DNA from: JBAWWY01 sp037144355
GTDB taxonomy: Bacteria; Bacillota; Clostridia; Peptostreptococcales; Anaerovoracaceae
Length of the DNA: 30,076 nucleotides
Reading direction: 5' to 3'
NCBI GenBank assembly: GCA_037144355.1
Contig: JBAWWY010000019.1
Coordinates: 1 to 30,076 of the forward strand
A program made the position numbers and the translations under genes. The first letter of the stretch is position 1; each line of letters begins with the position of its first letter. This document shows positions 7,570-15,739 of this stretch, piece after piece. The notes under the pieces are model-generated. The model saw only the letters and a list, made by a program, of their open reading frames with translations. It did no database searches and had not been told where the DNA came from.

Positions 7570-7733
7570 GCTGGATATGATCTAGATTTCTTCTGTCTCC
7601 CGAGTCACTTCGGGCATTTGTAAAATCTATAACGATTCCTCTTTGAACCGCAAGGGCATCCGCCGAATTTTCGATAACCCCTGACCTCGTCAACTTGAAA
7701 CAAAATTTTCATCTCAAGCTCTGGCGCTCATTC
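7570..7733 (-). ncRNA. glmS ribozyme: glmS ribozyme (glucosamine-6-phosphate-activated self-cleaving RNA)
   Basis: The glmS leader holds the conserved core of the glmS ribozyme in order on the minus strand: AGCGCCAGAGC, then GACGAGG, GGUUAUCGA, UUCGGCGGAUGCCC and GCGGUUCAAAG. The P1 stem is visible as GCUUGA paired with UCAAGU, and a 3' stem pairs CCCGA with UCGGG (P4-like). From the known mechanism, cleavage is expected between A at 7728 and G at 7727, using glucosamine-6-phosphate as coenzyme, after which the mRNA is degraded. The boundaries are approximate. About 90 bases lie between its 3' end and the glmS start codon. Confidence 0.93.
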
Positions 7734-7772
7734 CATGCAGACTCACTGCATTCCTATTCTCCTATTGGATAG

Positions 7773-7801
7773 ATTATAATACAAAAAAGCCTCTTTTGAA
7801 A
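7773..7801 (-). promoter_or_regulatory. Promoter of glmS
   Basis: TATAAT (7773-7778) lies about 45 bases upstream of the ribozyme cleavage site. The best -35 element, TTTCAA (7796-7801) at 17 bp, overlaps the glmM terminator hairpin. Promoter and terminator are therefore packed back to back. Confidence 0.65.
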
Positions 7802-7806
7802 GAGGC
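7783..7806 (-). terminator. Terminator of the cdaA-cdaR-glmM operon
   Basis: GCCTCTTT and AAAGAGGC form a perfect 8-bp stem followed on the minus strand by six T. It lies about 88 bases after the glmM stop and separates glmM from glmS transcription. Confidence 0.88.
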
Positions 7807-7852
7807 AATCTTTTTTGGTCTTTATATGTTCATTGTATCAACTCTAAGGTCA

Positions 7853-7887
7853 AGCGAAGCAACTTAAGTTGCATGTTGTTATTCGCT
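7853..7887 (-). other. 3'-UTR hairpin after glmM
   Basis: On the minus strand AGCGAA pairs with UUCGCU, and between them sits a 14-bp perfect palindrome, GCAACTTAAGTTGC (7859-7872), with a nine-base bulge on one side. It lies seven bases after the glmM stop and about 46 bases before the terminator. It may stabilise the 3' end or be a protein site; there is no T-tract. Confidence 0.4.
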
Positions 7888-7893
7888 ATGACT

Positions 7894-9243
7894 TTATCCC
7901 AGATGTCTTGTGATTAGAACTGCAAGTTCTTCTGCAAGCTTCTTGATCAACATCCTGTCTTTGCCTTCTATCATTACTCTAACCAGTGGCTCGGTTCCTG
8001 AAGGTCTTATCAGAACCCTGCCTTCTCCTGCCATCAATAGGTTTATCTTTTCAATTTCAACTTTTATTTCAGGATGAGACATATATTTTTTCTTATTTTC
8101 ATTTTTTATTATGGCATTGATAAGTACCTGTGGATATATGGTCACTTCACTGGCCATTTCTGAAACTGTTCTTCCATCCATTTTAAAAGCCCTCAATACT
8201 TGAAGCCCTGAAAGGATTCCATCACCTGTTGTACTGAAATTTAAAAAAATAATATGTCCTGACTGCTCCCCGCCAATAACGCATCCTGTCTTAACCATGC
8301 TTTCAAGAACATATCTATCTCCAACAGCAGTAGTATCCACTGAGCATCCTATAGCTTCAACTGCTTGGTAAAATCCTATATTGCTCATGACTGTGGCTGT
8401 AACCTTGTCATTCTCCAGCACACCATCATTTTTCAGCATCTTGGTACAAATGTATAGAAGCTTGTCACCATCCACTAAATCGCCATTCTCATCCACAGCA
8501 ATAAGTCTGTCCGCATCTCCATCAAAGGCAAGGCCGATATCCGCTTTTTCCTTTATAACAATTTGCTGCAATATTTGTGGATGTGTCGACCCACTTGCTT
8601 CATTTATATTCAATCCATTTGGTTCATTGTGGATTGCTATGACTTTTGCCCCAAGGTCACTTAGAACTTTTTCAGCAACCTTATAAGATGCACCATTTGC
8701 GCAGTCTATGGCAATCTTCATTCCATCCAGCCTAATATCTATTGTGCTTTCTAAAAACTTGGCATAAAGGTCCATGGCATCGTCTTCACATTCAATGCAT
8801 TTTCCCAGCTTTTCCCCGGTTATATGGCTGTTCACATCAATATTCCTAAGTATTATATCCTCAATTTCATCCTCGATATCATCTTCCAATTTAAATCCTT
8901 CCGAATTGAAAAACTTAATCCCATTGTATTCGAAAGGATTGTGGGAAGCTGAAATCACAACTCCCGCATCTGCTTTGAAATACTTGGTGAGGTAAGCTAC
9001 CGCAGGTGTTGGAAGAACTCCGACTTTCATTACATTTCCACCCATGGCAAGTATCCCTGCACTTATGGCATCTTCAAGCATGTCTCCGGATATTCTTGTA
9101 TCTTTCGCTATGACAACTATGGGTTTTATTTTGCTTTTAGCTAAAACATATGCTCCAGCTTTACCTAAATTAAAAGCAAGCTCGGGGGTCAACTCCGAGT
9201 TTGCTATTCCTCTCACTCCATCAGTTCCAAATAGTCTGCTCAT
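7894..9243 (-). CDS. glmM: Phosphoglucosamine mutase
   Basis: Interconverts glucosamine-6-phosphate and glucosamine-1-phosphate on the way to UDP-GlcNAc. The 449-aa length is typical. MSRLFGTDGVRGIAN opens the protein, the phosphoserine loop ISASHNP places the catalytic Ser at 100, the magnesium loop DGDADR is at 241-246, the sugar-binding segment GGEQSGHI is present, and the C-terminal phosphate-binding loop is RPSGTEPLVRVM. AGGAG precedes the ATG. It starts 17 bases after cdaR in the conserved cdaA-cdaR-glmM operon; in Firmicutes, GlmM binds CdaA and lowers its cyclase activity. A terminator follows, then glmS. Confidence 0.98.
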   Translation of the reverse strand: MSRLFGTDGVRGIANSELTPELAFNLGKAGAYVLAKSKIKPIVVIAKDTRISGDMLEDAISAGILAMGGNVMKVGVLPTPAVAYLTKYFKADAGVVISASHNPFEYNGIKFFNSEGFKLEDDIEDEIEDIILRNIDVNSHITGEKLGKCIECEDDAMDLYAKFLESTIDIRLDGMKIAIDCANGASYKVAEKVLSDLGAKVIAIHNEPNGLNINEASGSTHPQILQQIVIKEKADIGLAFDGDADRLIAVDENGDLVDGDKLLYICTKMLKNDGVLENDKVTATVMSNIGFYQAVEAIGCSVDTTAVGDRYVLESMVKTGCVIGGEQSGHIIFLNFSTTGDGILSGLQVLRAFKMDGRTVSEMASEVTIYPQVLINAIIKNENKKKYMSHPEIKVEIEKINLLMAGEGRVLIRPSGTEPLVRVMIEGKDRMLIKKLAEELAVLITRHLG

Positions 9244-9260
9244 TTTTTTCTCCTAAATAT

Positions 9261-10481
9261 TTATTTTGCTGTAATTGTCACGTGAACCACTCCAGGCTCA
9301 ACTACGGTCTTGTCAAAACCCTTTGTATATTTCAGTACAATGTTATAATTGTTTTCCGAAGCTTTTGCCCCAGTCAAATCTATATAAGGCACGATATCTC
9401 CCTTAATCAGGTTTGACATTACATCATACTTTCCTGTTACGCTTACTATTATATTTGTGTTGCCGATTGCAGCATTCAAGTTGCTGTCCAAACCAGTTAT
9501 TTGCAATTCCGTTGAATCATAGGAAAGCTGAATAGTAATAGTATCTTTAACGCTTACCTCTGCATAAACGGCCTCGCTAGCTCTTGCTGCTTCGATTCCG
9601 GGTGGGTATATCTGGCTTATCAATATTTTATTAGCTGGAGAAAGCTTGCTTAAATCGATTGGGTTAGTTGTTATTGAATCAATCAATGCGAGTTGGTCCT
9701 TGCTGCCTTTTATACTGACATATGCTGGGACTTTCAATGAATTGATGTCATAATTCGCATTAATAACTCCAGTATAGACTGGAACCAGTTTTACTTGTTT
9801 CACATCAAGCATTTCCCCGCTTACTTGGACGGTTTCAGCCGAAATGCTTATATTAGAAACGGTATTCCCCAAGGCATCCATGGCGCTGGTCTTTAGATTG
9901 AATGTTTTTGGATCCGTAGTCAATTCAGCCATATTGACTGTGGCGTTGATATAATCCACTGAGTTTACCAATGACGCAGGTCCAGATACTTCCAATTGAC
10001 TTGGGTTGATTTTTATTCCACCAGGTTCCTTACCCTCTGTTATACTTCCAGCATAGCTGATTCTGACATCTTTTTTAGCAGTTTGCATTTCCTCAATGAC
10101 AACCTTAATCTTGGCTGGGTTGACAGCTTTCAACTTTACTCCGTCAGGAACAGAGACAGTTACAGTCAGATAGTTTTCACCTTTCCCAAATCCAAAAAGG
10201 TCTGCATTTGCAATGATTTCTGCCGATGTTACTTTTACAATATCCGCCCTTTTACCTTCGAGTGTCACATCAATAGTGAAGTTCTGGTCACCGGAAATTG
10301 CCAGACCTCTATCAAATATGGTCTGGGCATTAAGCAACTGTACGGGGATTTTCGTCATGGTTTGCGTGGTGAGCGGGTTAACTTCGCTTATTACATAAAC
10401 CCAAAGGAAAATAGCCACCGCAATTGCGATTGCCATGTTGAATTTCTTGTTAGCTTTCGCTTCGCGGCTATTTTTTGCCAT
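9261..10481 (-). CDS. cdaR: CdaR, YbbR-domain regulator of the c-di-AMP cyclase
   Basis: The membrane-anchored partner of CdaA. I choose the ATG at 10481 (MAKNSREAKANKKFN, 406 aa) because AGGGG lies eight bases upstream; an ATG at 10544 would overlap cdaA far more. One N-terminal transmembrane helix (NMAIAIAVAIFLWVYVIS, about 15-32) is followed by an extracellular region of about four YbbR repeats, each with a pattern like VSVPDGVKLKAVNPAKIKV or VSGPASLVNSVDYINATVNM. The start overlaps the end of cdaA by 14 bases, so the two are translationally coupled. By analogy with other Firmicutes it modulates CdaA from the outer face of the membrane. Confidence 0.93.
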   Translation of the reverse strand: MAKNSREAKANKKFNMAIAIAVAIFLWVYVISEVNPLTTQTMTKIPVQLLNAQTIFDRGLAISGDQNFTIDVTLEGKRADIVKVTSAEIIANADLFGFGKGENYLTVTVSVPDGVKLKAVNPAKIKVVIEEMQTAKKDVRISYAGSITEGKEPGGIKINPSQLEVSGPASLVNSVDYINATVNMAELTTDPKTFNLKTSAMDALGNTVSNISISAETVQVSGEMLDVKQVKLVPVYTGVINANYDINSLKVPAYVSIKGSKDQLALIDSITTNPIDLSKLSPANKILISQIYPPGIEAARASEAVYAEVSVKDTITIQLSYDSTELQITGLDSNLNAAIGNTNIIVSVTGKYDVMSNLIKGDIVPYIDLTGAKASENNYNIVLKYTKGFDKTVVEPGVVHVTITAK

Positions 10482-11313
10482 TTTTAATACCCCTAAACAA
10501 ATCCAAGAATGGTACCCTGCTTTTGTTCTCATCACTATCTGCAAGGTAAATGTTAAGTATTAATTTTTCTACAGTTTTTATATCTAGGAACCTTGTAAGA
10601 TTTCCATCTATCGCCATTGAAATTATTCCGGTTTCTTCAGAGACTATTAGAACCACTGCATCAGAGTATTCTGTAATCCCAATTCCAGCTCTATGCCTGG
10701 TCCCCAGCTCTTTTCCCAGATCTTTGTTTGATGTGAGAGGCAATACACATCCTGCGGAATGCAGGCGGTTACCCCTGATTATTGCAGCTCCGTCATGGAG
10801 CGGTGATCCTTCATAAAATATATTCCCAAGAAGCTCAGTTGTTATTTCAGCATCCAGCTTTATTCCTGTTTCGGCGATTTCATTCAATGCTGTTTCTCTC
10901 TCAATAACAAGCAATGCCCCTGTCTTTGACAATGAGAACGCATCTATTGATTTAACAATTGCCGCTGTTATACTCTTTGCTTCTTCCTTATCTATCTTCA
11001 TAAACTGGGTAGAAATAAATTTGCTTCTGCCTATATATTCCAACGCCCTTCTGAGTTCAGGCTGAAATACAATAAGCAAAGCAATCACTCCCAGAGTCAT
11101 GGTATTTACCAATATCCAATTCAGTGTATACAAATTGAGTTTGTCAGATAAGAATGTGGCTAAAACCAAAATTAAAATACCCTTGACCAATTGTTCAGCT
11201 CTTGTTTCATGTATAAAGCCAAGCAGCTTGTAAACTACAAAGGCAACCAAAGCCACATCAATCACATCAACGATTCGAATACCGCTGATTATATTTAATA
11301 AAAACTCTTGCAT
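10468..11313 (-). CDS. cdaA: Diadenylate cyclase CdaA
   Basis: Condenses two ATP to cyclic di-AMP, the second messenger governing potassium and osmolyte transport and cell-wall homeostasis. The 281-aa protein has three N-terminal hydrophobic helices (about 15-32, 42-57, 65-82) and a DAC domain from about 100 on. The catalytic DGA (174-176, in SPLHDGAAII) and RHR (206-208, in LGTRHRAGIGITE) motifs are intact. AAAAGGAGG lies an ideal distance from the ATG. It is first in the cdaA-cdaR-glmM operon and has a clear promoter upstream. Confidence 0.97.
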   Translation of the reverse strand: MQEFLLNIISGIRIVDVIDVALVAFVVYKLLGFIHETRAEQLVKGILILVLATFLSDKLNLYTLNWILVNTMTLGVIALLIVFQPELRRALEYIGRSKFISTQFMKIDKEEAKSITAAIVKSIDAFSLSKTGALLVIERETALNEIAETGIKLDAEITTELLGNIFYEGSPLHDGAAIIRGNRLHSAGCVLPLTSNKDLGKELGTRHRAGIGITEYSDAVVLIVSEETGIISMAIDGNLTRFLDIKTVEKLILNIYLADSDENKSRVPFLDLFRGIKNGKK

Positions 11314-11342
11314 GGTTACCTCCTTTTCGTAAAGCTTCTTTA

Positions 11343-11371
11343 ATTGTATAGAAAAACAACTGATTTTTCAA
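11343..11371 (-). promoter_or_regulatory. Promoter of the cdaA-cdaR-glmM operon
   Basis: TTGAAA (11366-11371) and TACAAT (11343-11348) are 17 bp apart on the minus strand, about 30 bases upstream of the cdaA start codon. This fits a housekeeping SigA promoter. Confidence 0.7.
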
Positions 11372-11452
11372 TATGTTTATTCATTTCGTGGGCAAATATA
11401 TTCAGTTTTGCAGCATATATATATTCCCATGCAATTTAATTGAGCTTTACGC

Positions 11453-11487
11453 AAAATTAAAAGGCAGGTGGCAATCAGCCACCTGCC
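11453..11487 (-). terminator. Terminator of hpf
   Basis: GGCAGGTGG and CCACCTGCC form a perfect 9-bp GC-rich stem with a 7-base loop, followed on the minus strand by TTTTAATTTT. It lies about 50 bases after the hpf stop codon. Confidence 0.9.
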
Positions 11488-11537
11488 GGGATTTATCATT
11501 TTATTCTATTGATTCGAAAATTATTAATCTCCTCTAT

Positions 11538-12068
11538 TTAATATTTTGGTTCAAGCAAACCGTACTTTCCATCTTTCCTCTTGTAGACAATATTCACAAG
11601 TCCGGAATCCGGGTTGAGGAATAAATAAAAATTATGCATTATCAATTCCATTTCCATGATTGCTTCTTCAATTTCCATGGTTGCAATATCAAAGCTTTTT
11701 TTCTTTGATATCCTTATCTCTTCGTGGTCATATTCATTATCTTCTGGAATATCATTAAACATAATCTCTTTATGTTCCTTGTGCTTCTTCTGAAGCTTTG
11801 TTTTAAACCTGGACATCTGGTTTGAAAGCTTGTCAATTATCTTGTCCGTAGAAATGTACATATCGCTGCCAGTTTCTTCTGCTCTGAAAATTGTACCCTT
11901 TGCATTAATCGTAGCCTCGATATTCTGTCTTTCTTTTTCCATAGCAAGGGTAACATGGGCAGTAATGTCATCTGAAAAATATTTTCCCAAGCGGGTAAAT
12001 TTCTTTTCGATGGTTTCTTTCAAATGATCACTGGCATTAAAGTTCTTGCTTGTAATTATAACTTTCAT
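11538..12068 (-). CDS. hpf: Long-form ribosome hibernation promoting factor
   Basis: Binds the small subunit and drives 70S dimers (100S) in stationary phase or stress. The 176-aa length marks the long Gram-positive form. The N-terminal S30Ae/YfiA domain (about 1-100) begins MKVIITSKNFNASDHLKETI. An acidic linker follows (about 105-120). The C-terminal dimerisation domain (about 122-176) reads KKSFDIATMEIEEAIMEMELI, then MHNFYLFLNPDSGLVNIVYKR and ends DGKYGLLEPKY. AAGGAGG precedes the ATG. A large structured RNA of the raiA class lies upstream, and a strong terminator ends the unit. Confidence 0.96.
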   Translation of the reverse strand: MKVIITSKNFNASDHLKETIEKKFTRLGKYFSDDITAHVTLAMEKERQNIEATINAKGTIFRAEETGSDMYISTDKIIDKLSNQMSRFKTKLQKKHKEHKEIMFNDIPEDNEYDHEEIRISKKKSFDIATMEIEEAIMEMELIMHNFYLFLNPDSGLVNIVYKRKDGKYGLLEPKY

Positions 12069-12132
12069 GACTTGTACCTCCTTGTCAGCGGTTTTAAATT
12101 AGATAGCATGCATAAATGCAACTTCTTAATTT

Positions 12133-12143
12133 ATTATATTATA
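12133..12143 (-). promoter_or_regulatory. Overlapping -10 boxes upstream of hpf
   Basis: Two overlapping TATAAT matches (12138-12143 and 12133-12138) lie about 65-75 bases upstream of the hpf start. No good TTGACA-like -35 box is at the right distance. An alternative sigma factor, as known for hpf in other Firmicutes, is possible but its motif is not clear here. Confidence 0.4.
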
Positions 12144-12275
12144 TCCTTTTTCTGAAAATATTTCCTTGTTTTTTTTAATATTTTATACATGACAATTCAA
12201 TGTTCTTAAAAAACAATAATTGATAAATGAATAAAATTAGTCAAATATGTGAATCTTCTGTCAATTGAATGGGGT

Positions 12276-12293
12276 TGTGGGTATTGTGGATAA
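12276..12293 (-). promoter_or_regulatory. DnaA box pair (one perfect, one degenerate)
   Basis: The minus strand reads TTATCCACA at 12285-12293, a perfect DnaA box, directly abutted by ATACCCACA (12276-12284), which has two mismatches. They lie between hpf and the raiA-like RNA. Confidence 0.5.
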
Positions 12294-12345
12294 GTCTGTG
12301 CATAATTGAAAATTCAACACTTTGCCTGTTAATGCATTTATAAAC

Positions 12346-12377
12346 AAAAGAGTATGCATTTATATACATACTCTTTT
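12346..12377 (-). terminator. Hairpin with U-rich 3' flank downstream of the raiA-like RNA
   Basis: AAAAGAGTATG and CATACTCTTTT form a perfect 11-bp stem with a 10-base loop. On the minus strand it ends in TTTTGTTTAT. It is the only terminator-like hairpin between the structured RNA and the hpf promoter region, so it probably ends the comFC/raiA transcript. The AT-rich stem leaves some doubt. Confidence 0.6.
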
Positions 12378-12487
12378 ATATTCTTTGTCCGTTATCCGTT
12401 GCAATCAAACATTATTTTGAATGCATAAATATTCATTAATAATAATGGCAGTTTTTATGTACTTCTTCTTTGAAGCCTTTTACGGGT

Positions 12488-12496
12488 TGTGGATAA
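12488..12496 (-). promoter_or_regulatory. Perfect DnaA box
   Basis: TTATCCACA on the minus strand, seven bases beyond the 3' arm of the raiA-like RNA and in the same orientation as the box at 12285. A single 9-mer can occur by chance; the second copy nearby raises the odds that it is real. Confidence 0.45.
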
Positions 12497-12502
12497 TTAA
12501 TC

Positions 12503-12697
12503 GCTTAATGCTAAAGCTGCTCGACTGACCTGGTCTTTGCCCCCACACTCGCCAATGAGTTTAAATTTGGGTCTCATTGGTCTTACATCTAAGCTACGCC
12601 ATGATCACCAACCATTAAAGGCTGACTTACGTGGATTCTTTCGCCCGCAACTGGCTTGAATTTTCAACCACAGACTCGAGCAGCTTTAACATTAAGC
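12503..12697 (-). ncRNA. raiA RNA: raiA-type structured RNA upstream of hpf
   Basis: A ~195-nt non-coding stretch closed by a 22-bp terminal stem: the arm at 12676-12697 pairs with the arm at 12503-12524. The only DNA mismatch in the arms becomes a G-U wobble when read on the minus strand but an A-C mismatch on the plus strand, so the RNA is on the minus strand. Inside are further stems, such as CCAATGAG with CTCATTGG, and purine-rich conserved-looking segments such as GGGCGAAAGAAUCC and GGUUGGUGAUCAUGGC. Size, closing stem and position between comFC and hpf (raiA) match the raiA RNA motif known from Firmicutes. Its 5' arm begins at the comFC stop codon. Function of the class is unsettled. 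The identification is by context and architecture, without a covariance-model search. Confidence 0.75.
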
Positions 12698-13443
12698 TAA
12701 TTCTTATTTTCTATATCATACTTGTTATTAAGCCCCGACGCAAATATTATAACCTGGACATTTGCCGCGCCGTTTTCAATAAGTGTCCTTGCGCATTCAT
12801 CCGCAGTACTTCCAGTGGTAAATATGTCATCGACTAAAAGTATCTTCTTGCTGGTTAAAACCTTTGATTTTCCAGTGGCGATACCAAAAGCATCTTTCAT
12901 ATTCTCTCTCCTGGCATTCCTGCCAAGCTTGTTCATAACTTCTGTTTCTTTTTCTCGGATTAAAACATCTTTGCAATATTGGATATGGCATATTCTTGAA
13001 ATGCCTTTGCAAAGCAACTCTGCTTGATTATATCCCCTTTTATTCTTTTTAGTTCTGTTCATCGGAACTGGGATAATTAAATCAAACTCCAAATTTTCTA
13101 CAGAAAGCCTATCGCCCATTATTTCAGATAACTTGAAGGAAAGATAGCCTTTTTTATTATATTTTAAATTATATAGTATTTCTTTTTCTTTTGACCCATA
13201 TGTGACACAGGAATAACCCTTGGAAAACAGGTGTTTAATACTCTTGCAGTCCAAACATTCATTTTCCTCATAACCCCTCTGTAGGGCCTTCCCACAAACT
13301 GTGCAAACTTTCTCATTTATCCAAAGTATCTCTTCCCTGCAGTTCTGACACAGGGAATATGTATCTACCTTGAATATTGGCGCATTGCAGGAAATACAGT
13401 AGATGTTCGGGGGGTAAACCAGATCGACCAGCCATCTCTTCAT
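12697..13443 (-). CDS. comFC: ComFC-family phosphoribosyltransferase-like protein
   Basis: The 248-aa protein has an N-terminal region with four Cys pairs (CISC, CQNC, CTVC, CLDC, within residues 17-70) likely to bind zinc. A type I phosphoribosyltransferase domain follows, with the PRPP loop ILLVDDIFTTGSTADEC near the C-terminus and the RGYNQAELL segment typical of ComF. Family members act in natural transformation, but homologues are widespread in bacteria not known to be competent. Its ATG overlaps the recD2 stop codon (ATGA), so it is translationally coupled to the helicase. The stop codon touches the first base of the raiA-like RNA. Confidence 0.93.
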   Translation of the reverse strand: MKRWLVDLVYPPNIYCISCNAPIFKVDTYSLCQNCREEILWINEKVCTVCGKALQRGYEENECLDCKSIKHLFSKGYSCVTYGSKEKEILYNLKYNKKGYLSFKLSEIMGDRLSVENLEFDLIIPVPMNRTKKNKRGYNQAELLCKGISRICHIQYCKDVLIREKETEVMNKLGRNARRENMKDAFGIATGKSKVLTSKKILLVDDIFTTGSTADECARTLIENGAANVQVIIFASGLNNKYDIENKN

Positions 13444-15644
13444 ATGAGTTTTTTCAACCTCTCTCCAAGCCCTGAGTATCTTTCAACTATCTTGTTGTTG
13501 TCTACCATCGCTTCCATGACTTTCTCGGATCCGACAAGGACAACTCCGTTTTTAGCTCTTGTTACTGCGGTGTAAAGAAGATTTCTCGTAGCCAGCATGG
13601 GTGGGAACCAGGCAAGTGGCATTACAATCACTGGGAACTCGCTTCCCTGGCTTTTGTGAACTGTTACGGCGTATGCCAGTTCCAGCTCCTCCAGCTGCGA
13701 GAATTCATATTTTACAAACTTCACATCCTCGTAAACAACGGTCAACTGGTTGAACTCAGTATCTATGGAATCAATAAATCCTATATCTCCGTTGAAAACT
13801 CCCTGTCCCTTTTGAAGGTCATCCTGCCTTCTCCATTCTATCTGATAGTTGTTTTTTATCTGCATTACCTTGTCTTCGACCCTGAATATTCTGTCATTTA
13901 GCTTTTTCTCAGTCTTCTTCGGGTCTTCAGGATTTAGTATCTTCTGAAGCTCCTTGTTCATATTGATTGTACCAAGTCTTCCCTTTCTTACCGGCGTGAG
14001 AATTTGAATATCCTTCACGGATTCAATATCCTCGTAGTAATTTGGTAGTCTTTCCTGACAAAGTTCTATTATGGTTTCAAGAACGTCATTCTCTGTCTTT
14101 CTTTTCAAAAGAAAGAAATCCTTGTCTTTTTCATTGCAGTAGGGATATTCGCCCCTATAAATCCTATGTGCATTTACGACTATCAGGCTTTCCTTGGCTT
14201 GGCGAAATATTTCAGTAAGTCTAACTGAATGGACAAACTCGCTTTCCAAAATATCTCTTATAACATTCCCAGGTCCTACAGATGGAAGTTGGTCCTTGTC
14301 TCCCACGATTATAAGTCTAGATCCTGGTTTTATGGCGTTTAAAAGTCCATTCATCAATAATATGTCCACCATGGAGGCCTCATCTATTATTATGGAATCG
14401 TACTGAAGTTGGTTTTCTGAATTTTTACCAAACGTCATTGTGTTATCGCCTTCGGAATAGTAGTACTCTAGGAGCCTATGTATGGTGCTGGCTTGATATC
14501 CAGTAGTTTCAGCTATTCTTTTTGCCGCTCTTCCTGTTGGCGCGGCTATTGCTGTGGAAAGTCCGCTAAATTCGAAGACTTTCATTATGGTATTTATTAT
14601 TGTAGTCTTTCCTGTTCCTGGTCCACCGGTTATGACACATACTCCGTTTCCTATTGCCGAAAGGACAGCGTCTTTCTGATTCTTCGCTAATATTTTTCCG
14701 GTTTGGTTTTCGGTAATGAGTATCAACTCCTGCACATCGGCTGAAATCAATTTGAGCTTGGCGCTATTGAGCTTGATTAGATTTTTGCATACATTCTGCT
14801 CTGCAATATAATATGGCAAAAGAAAAACCGCTGATATATTATTCAGGCTTTCAACCTGAATATCTCCTGAAAAAGAAAGTTCCCGAAGTCCATCCTCCAA
14901 AGTTTCAAAGGATACTTCGAGTAACTCCCCAGCCTTATGAAAAAGCTCACTCTTTGGGAGATATGTATGTCCTTCGTTGATCCCAAGACTAAGGACATAT
15001 TTTATTCCACATTTGATTCTGTGGTCTGATTTCCTGTCATGGCCGATTTTTTCTGCTATTCTGTCAGCTTTCTTAAACCCTATTCCAAAGACGTCATTTA
15101 CCAATTGGTATGGGTTTTCCCTTATTGTTTTTATAGTTTCAGAACCATAAACCTTGTATAGTTTCATTGCGTAGTTTGATGAAACTCCAAATTCCTGAAG
15201 GAAAAAGCATATTTCAGCAAACTCCCTATGGCTCCTGAACGCTTCTGAAATTGCTTCAGCTTTGACGATACCAATACCGTCGATTTCTGTCAGCCTGTCT
15301 GGGAATTTTTCAATAATCTCAAAGGTTTTCTCCCCAAAATGATTTGCAATTATTTGCGCCGTCTTTTTACCGATGCCCTTGATGACCCCGGATGATAAAA
15401 AAGAGGCTATGCCGTCCTTGTCTTTTGGCATTTCCTCCTCGTATTCGGAAAAGGAGAACTGCTGTCCATAAACCGGATGCTGAATCCACTCTCCAAAAAA
15501 TCTAAAACTCCTGCCAGCGGCGGAAGGAAGGAGGCAACCAACAATAGTCACTGGATCTCCATCCATTTCTCCAATAGCCACAGTATATTGATTCTCCTGG
15601 TTATAGAAAACTATTTCTTCAATTCTTGCTTGTATTTCAGTCAT
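13440..15644 (-). CDS. recD2: RecD2 ATP-dependent DNA helicase
   Basis: A 5'-3' superfamily 1B helicase that works without RecBC, in DNA repair and replication-fork upkeep. The 734-aa protein has the family's N-terminal extension (MTEIQARIEEIVFYNQENQY, an OB-like part) and helix-hairpin-helix repeats about 80-200 (SSGVIKGIGKKTAQIIANHF, IDGIGIVKAEAI, FGIGFKKADRIAE). The motor follows: Walker A GGPGTGKTT (340-348), motif II IIDEASMVD, motif III VGDKDQLPSVGPGNV, and near the C-terminus motif VI YTAVTRAKN after VTVHKSQGSEFPVIV. The ribosome binding site is weak, but MTEIQ is the usual family start. Followed by comFC with a four-base overlap. Confidence 0.97.
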   Translation of the reverse strand: MTEIQARIEEIVFYNQENQYTVAIGEMDGDPVTIVGCLLPSAAGRSFRFFGEWIQHPVYGQQFSFSEYEEEMPKDKDGIASFLSSGVIKGIGKKTAQIIANHFGEKTFEIIEKFPDRLTEIDGIGIVKAEAISEAFRSHREFAEICFFLQEFGVSSNYAMKLYKVYGSETIKTIRENPYQLVNDVFGIGFKKADRIAEKIGHDRKSDHRIKCGIKYVLSLGINEGHTYLPKSELFHKAGELLEVSFETLEDGLRELSFSGDIQVESLNNISAVFLLPYYIAEQNVCKNLIKLNSAKLKLISADVQELILITENQTGKILAKNQKDAVLSAIGNGVCVITGGPGTGKTTIINTIMKVFEFSGLSTAIAAPTGRAAKRIAETTGYQASTIHRLLEYYYSEGDNTMTFGKNSENQLQYDSIIIDEASMVDILLMNGLLNAIKPGSRLIIVGDKDQLPSVGPGNVIRDILESEFVHSVRLTEIFRQAKESLIVVNAHRIYRGEYPYCNEKDKDFFLLKRKTENDVLETIIELCQERLPNYYEDIESVKDIQILTPVRKGRLGTINMNKELQKILNPEDPKKTEKKLNDRIFRVEDKVMQIKNNYQIEWRRQDDLQKGQGVFNGDIGFIDSIDTEFNQLTVVYEDVKFVKYEFSQLEELELAYAVTVHKSQGSEFPVIVMPLAWFPPMLATRNLLYTAVTRAKNGVVLVGSEKVMEAMVDNNKIVERYSGLGERLKKLI

Positions 15645-15739
15645 TTCAGTTCCGTTCTAATTTTTATTTTGATTTTCATTTCAAATTCTATATGCATTTC
15701 AGTATATATCTTTGTATTTCAATATTAATCGAATATGTG

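Noticed and set aside
9996..10487. 163-codon plus-strand ORF
   Set aside because: It lies wholly antisense to cdaR, whose helix and YbbR repeats are clear. The antisense product is Cys/Phe-rich without a recognisable domain, and there is no ribosome binding site.
12276..12496. Chromosomal replication origin
   Set aside because: DnaA boxes are present, but dnaA, dnaN or other origin-neighbour genes are absent and only two perfect boxes are seen.
12503..12697. Miniature inverted-repeat transposable element
   Set aside because: The 22-bp terminal inverted repeats suggested it, but no target-site duplication is visible, the arm difference preserves pairing on one strand only, and the position matches the raiA RNA.
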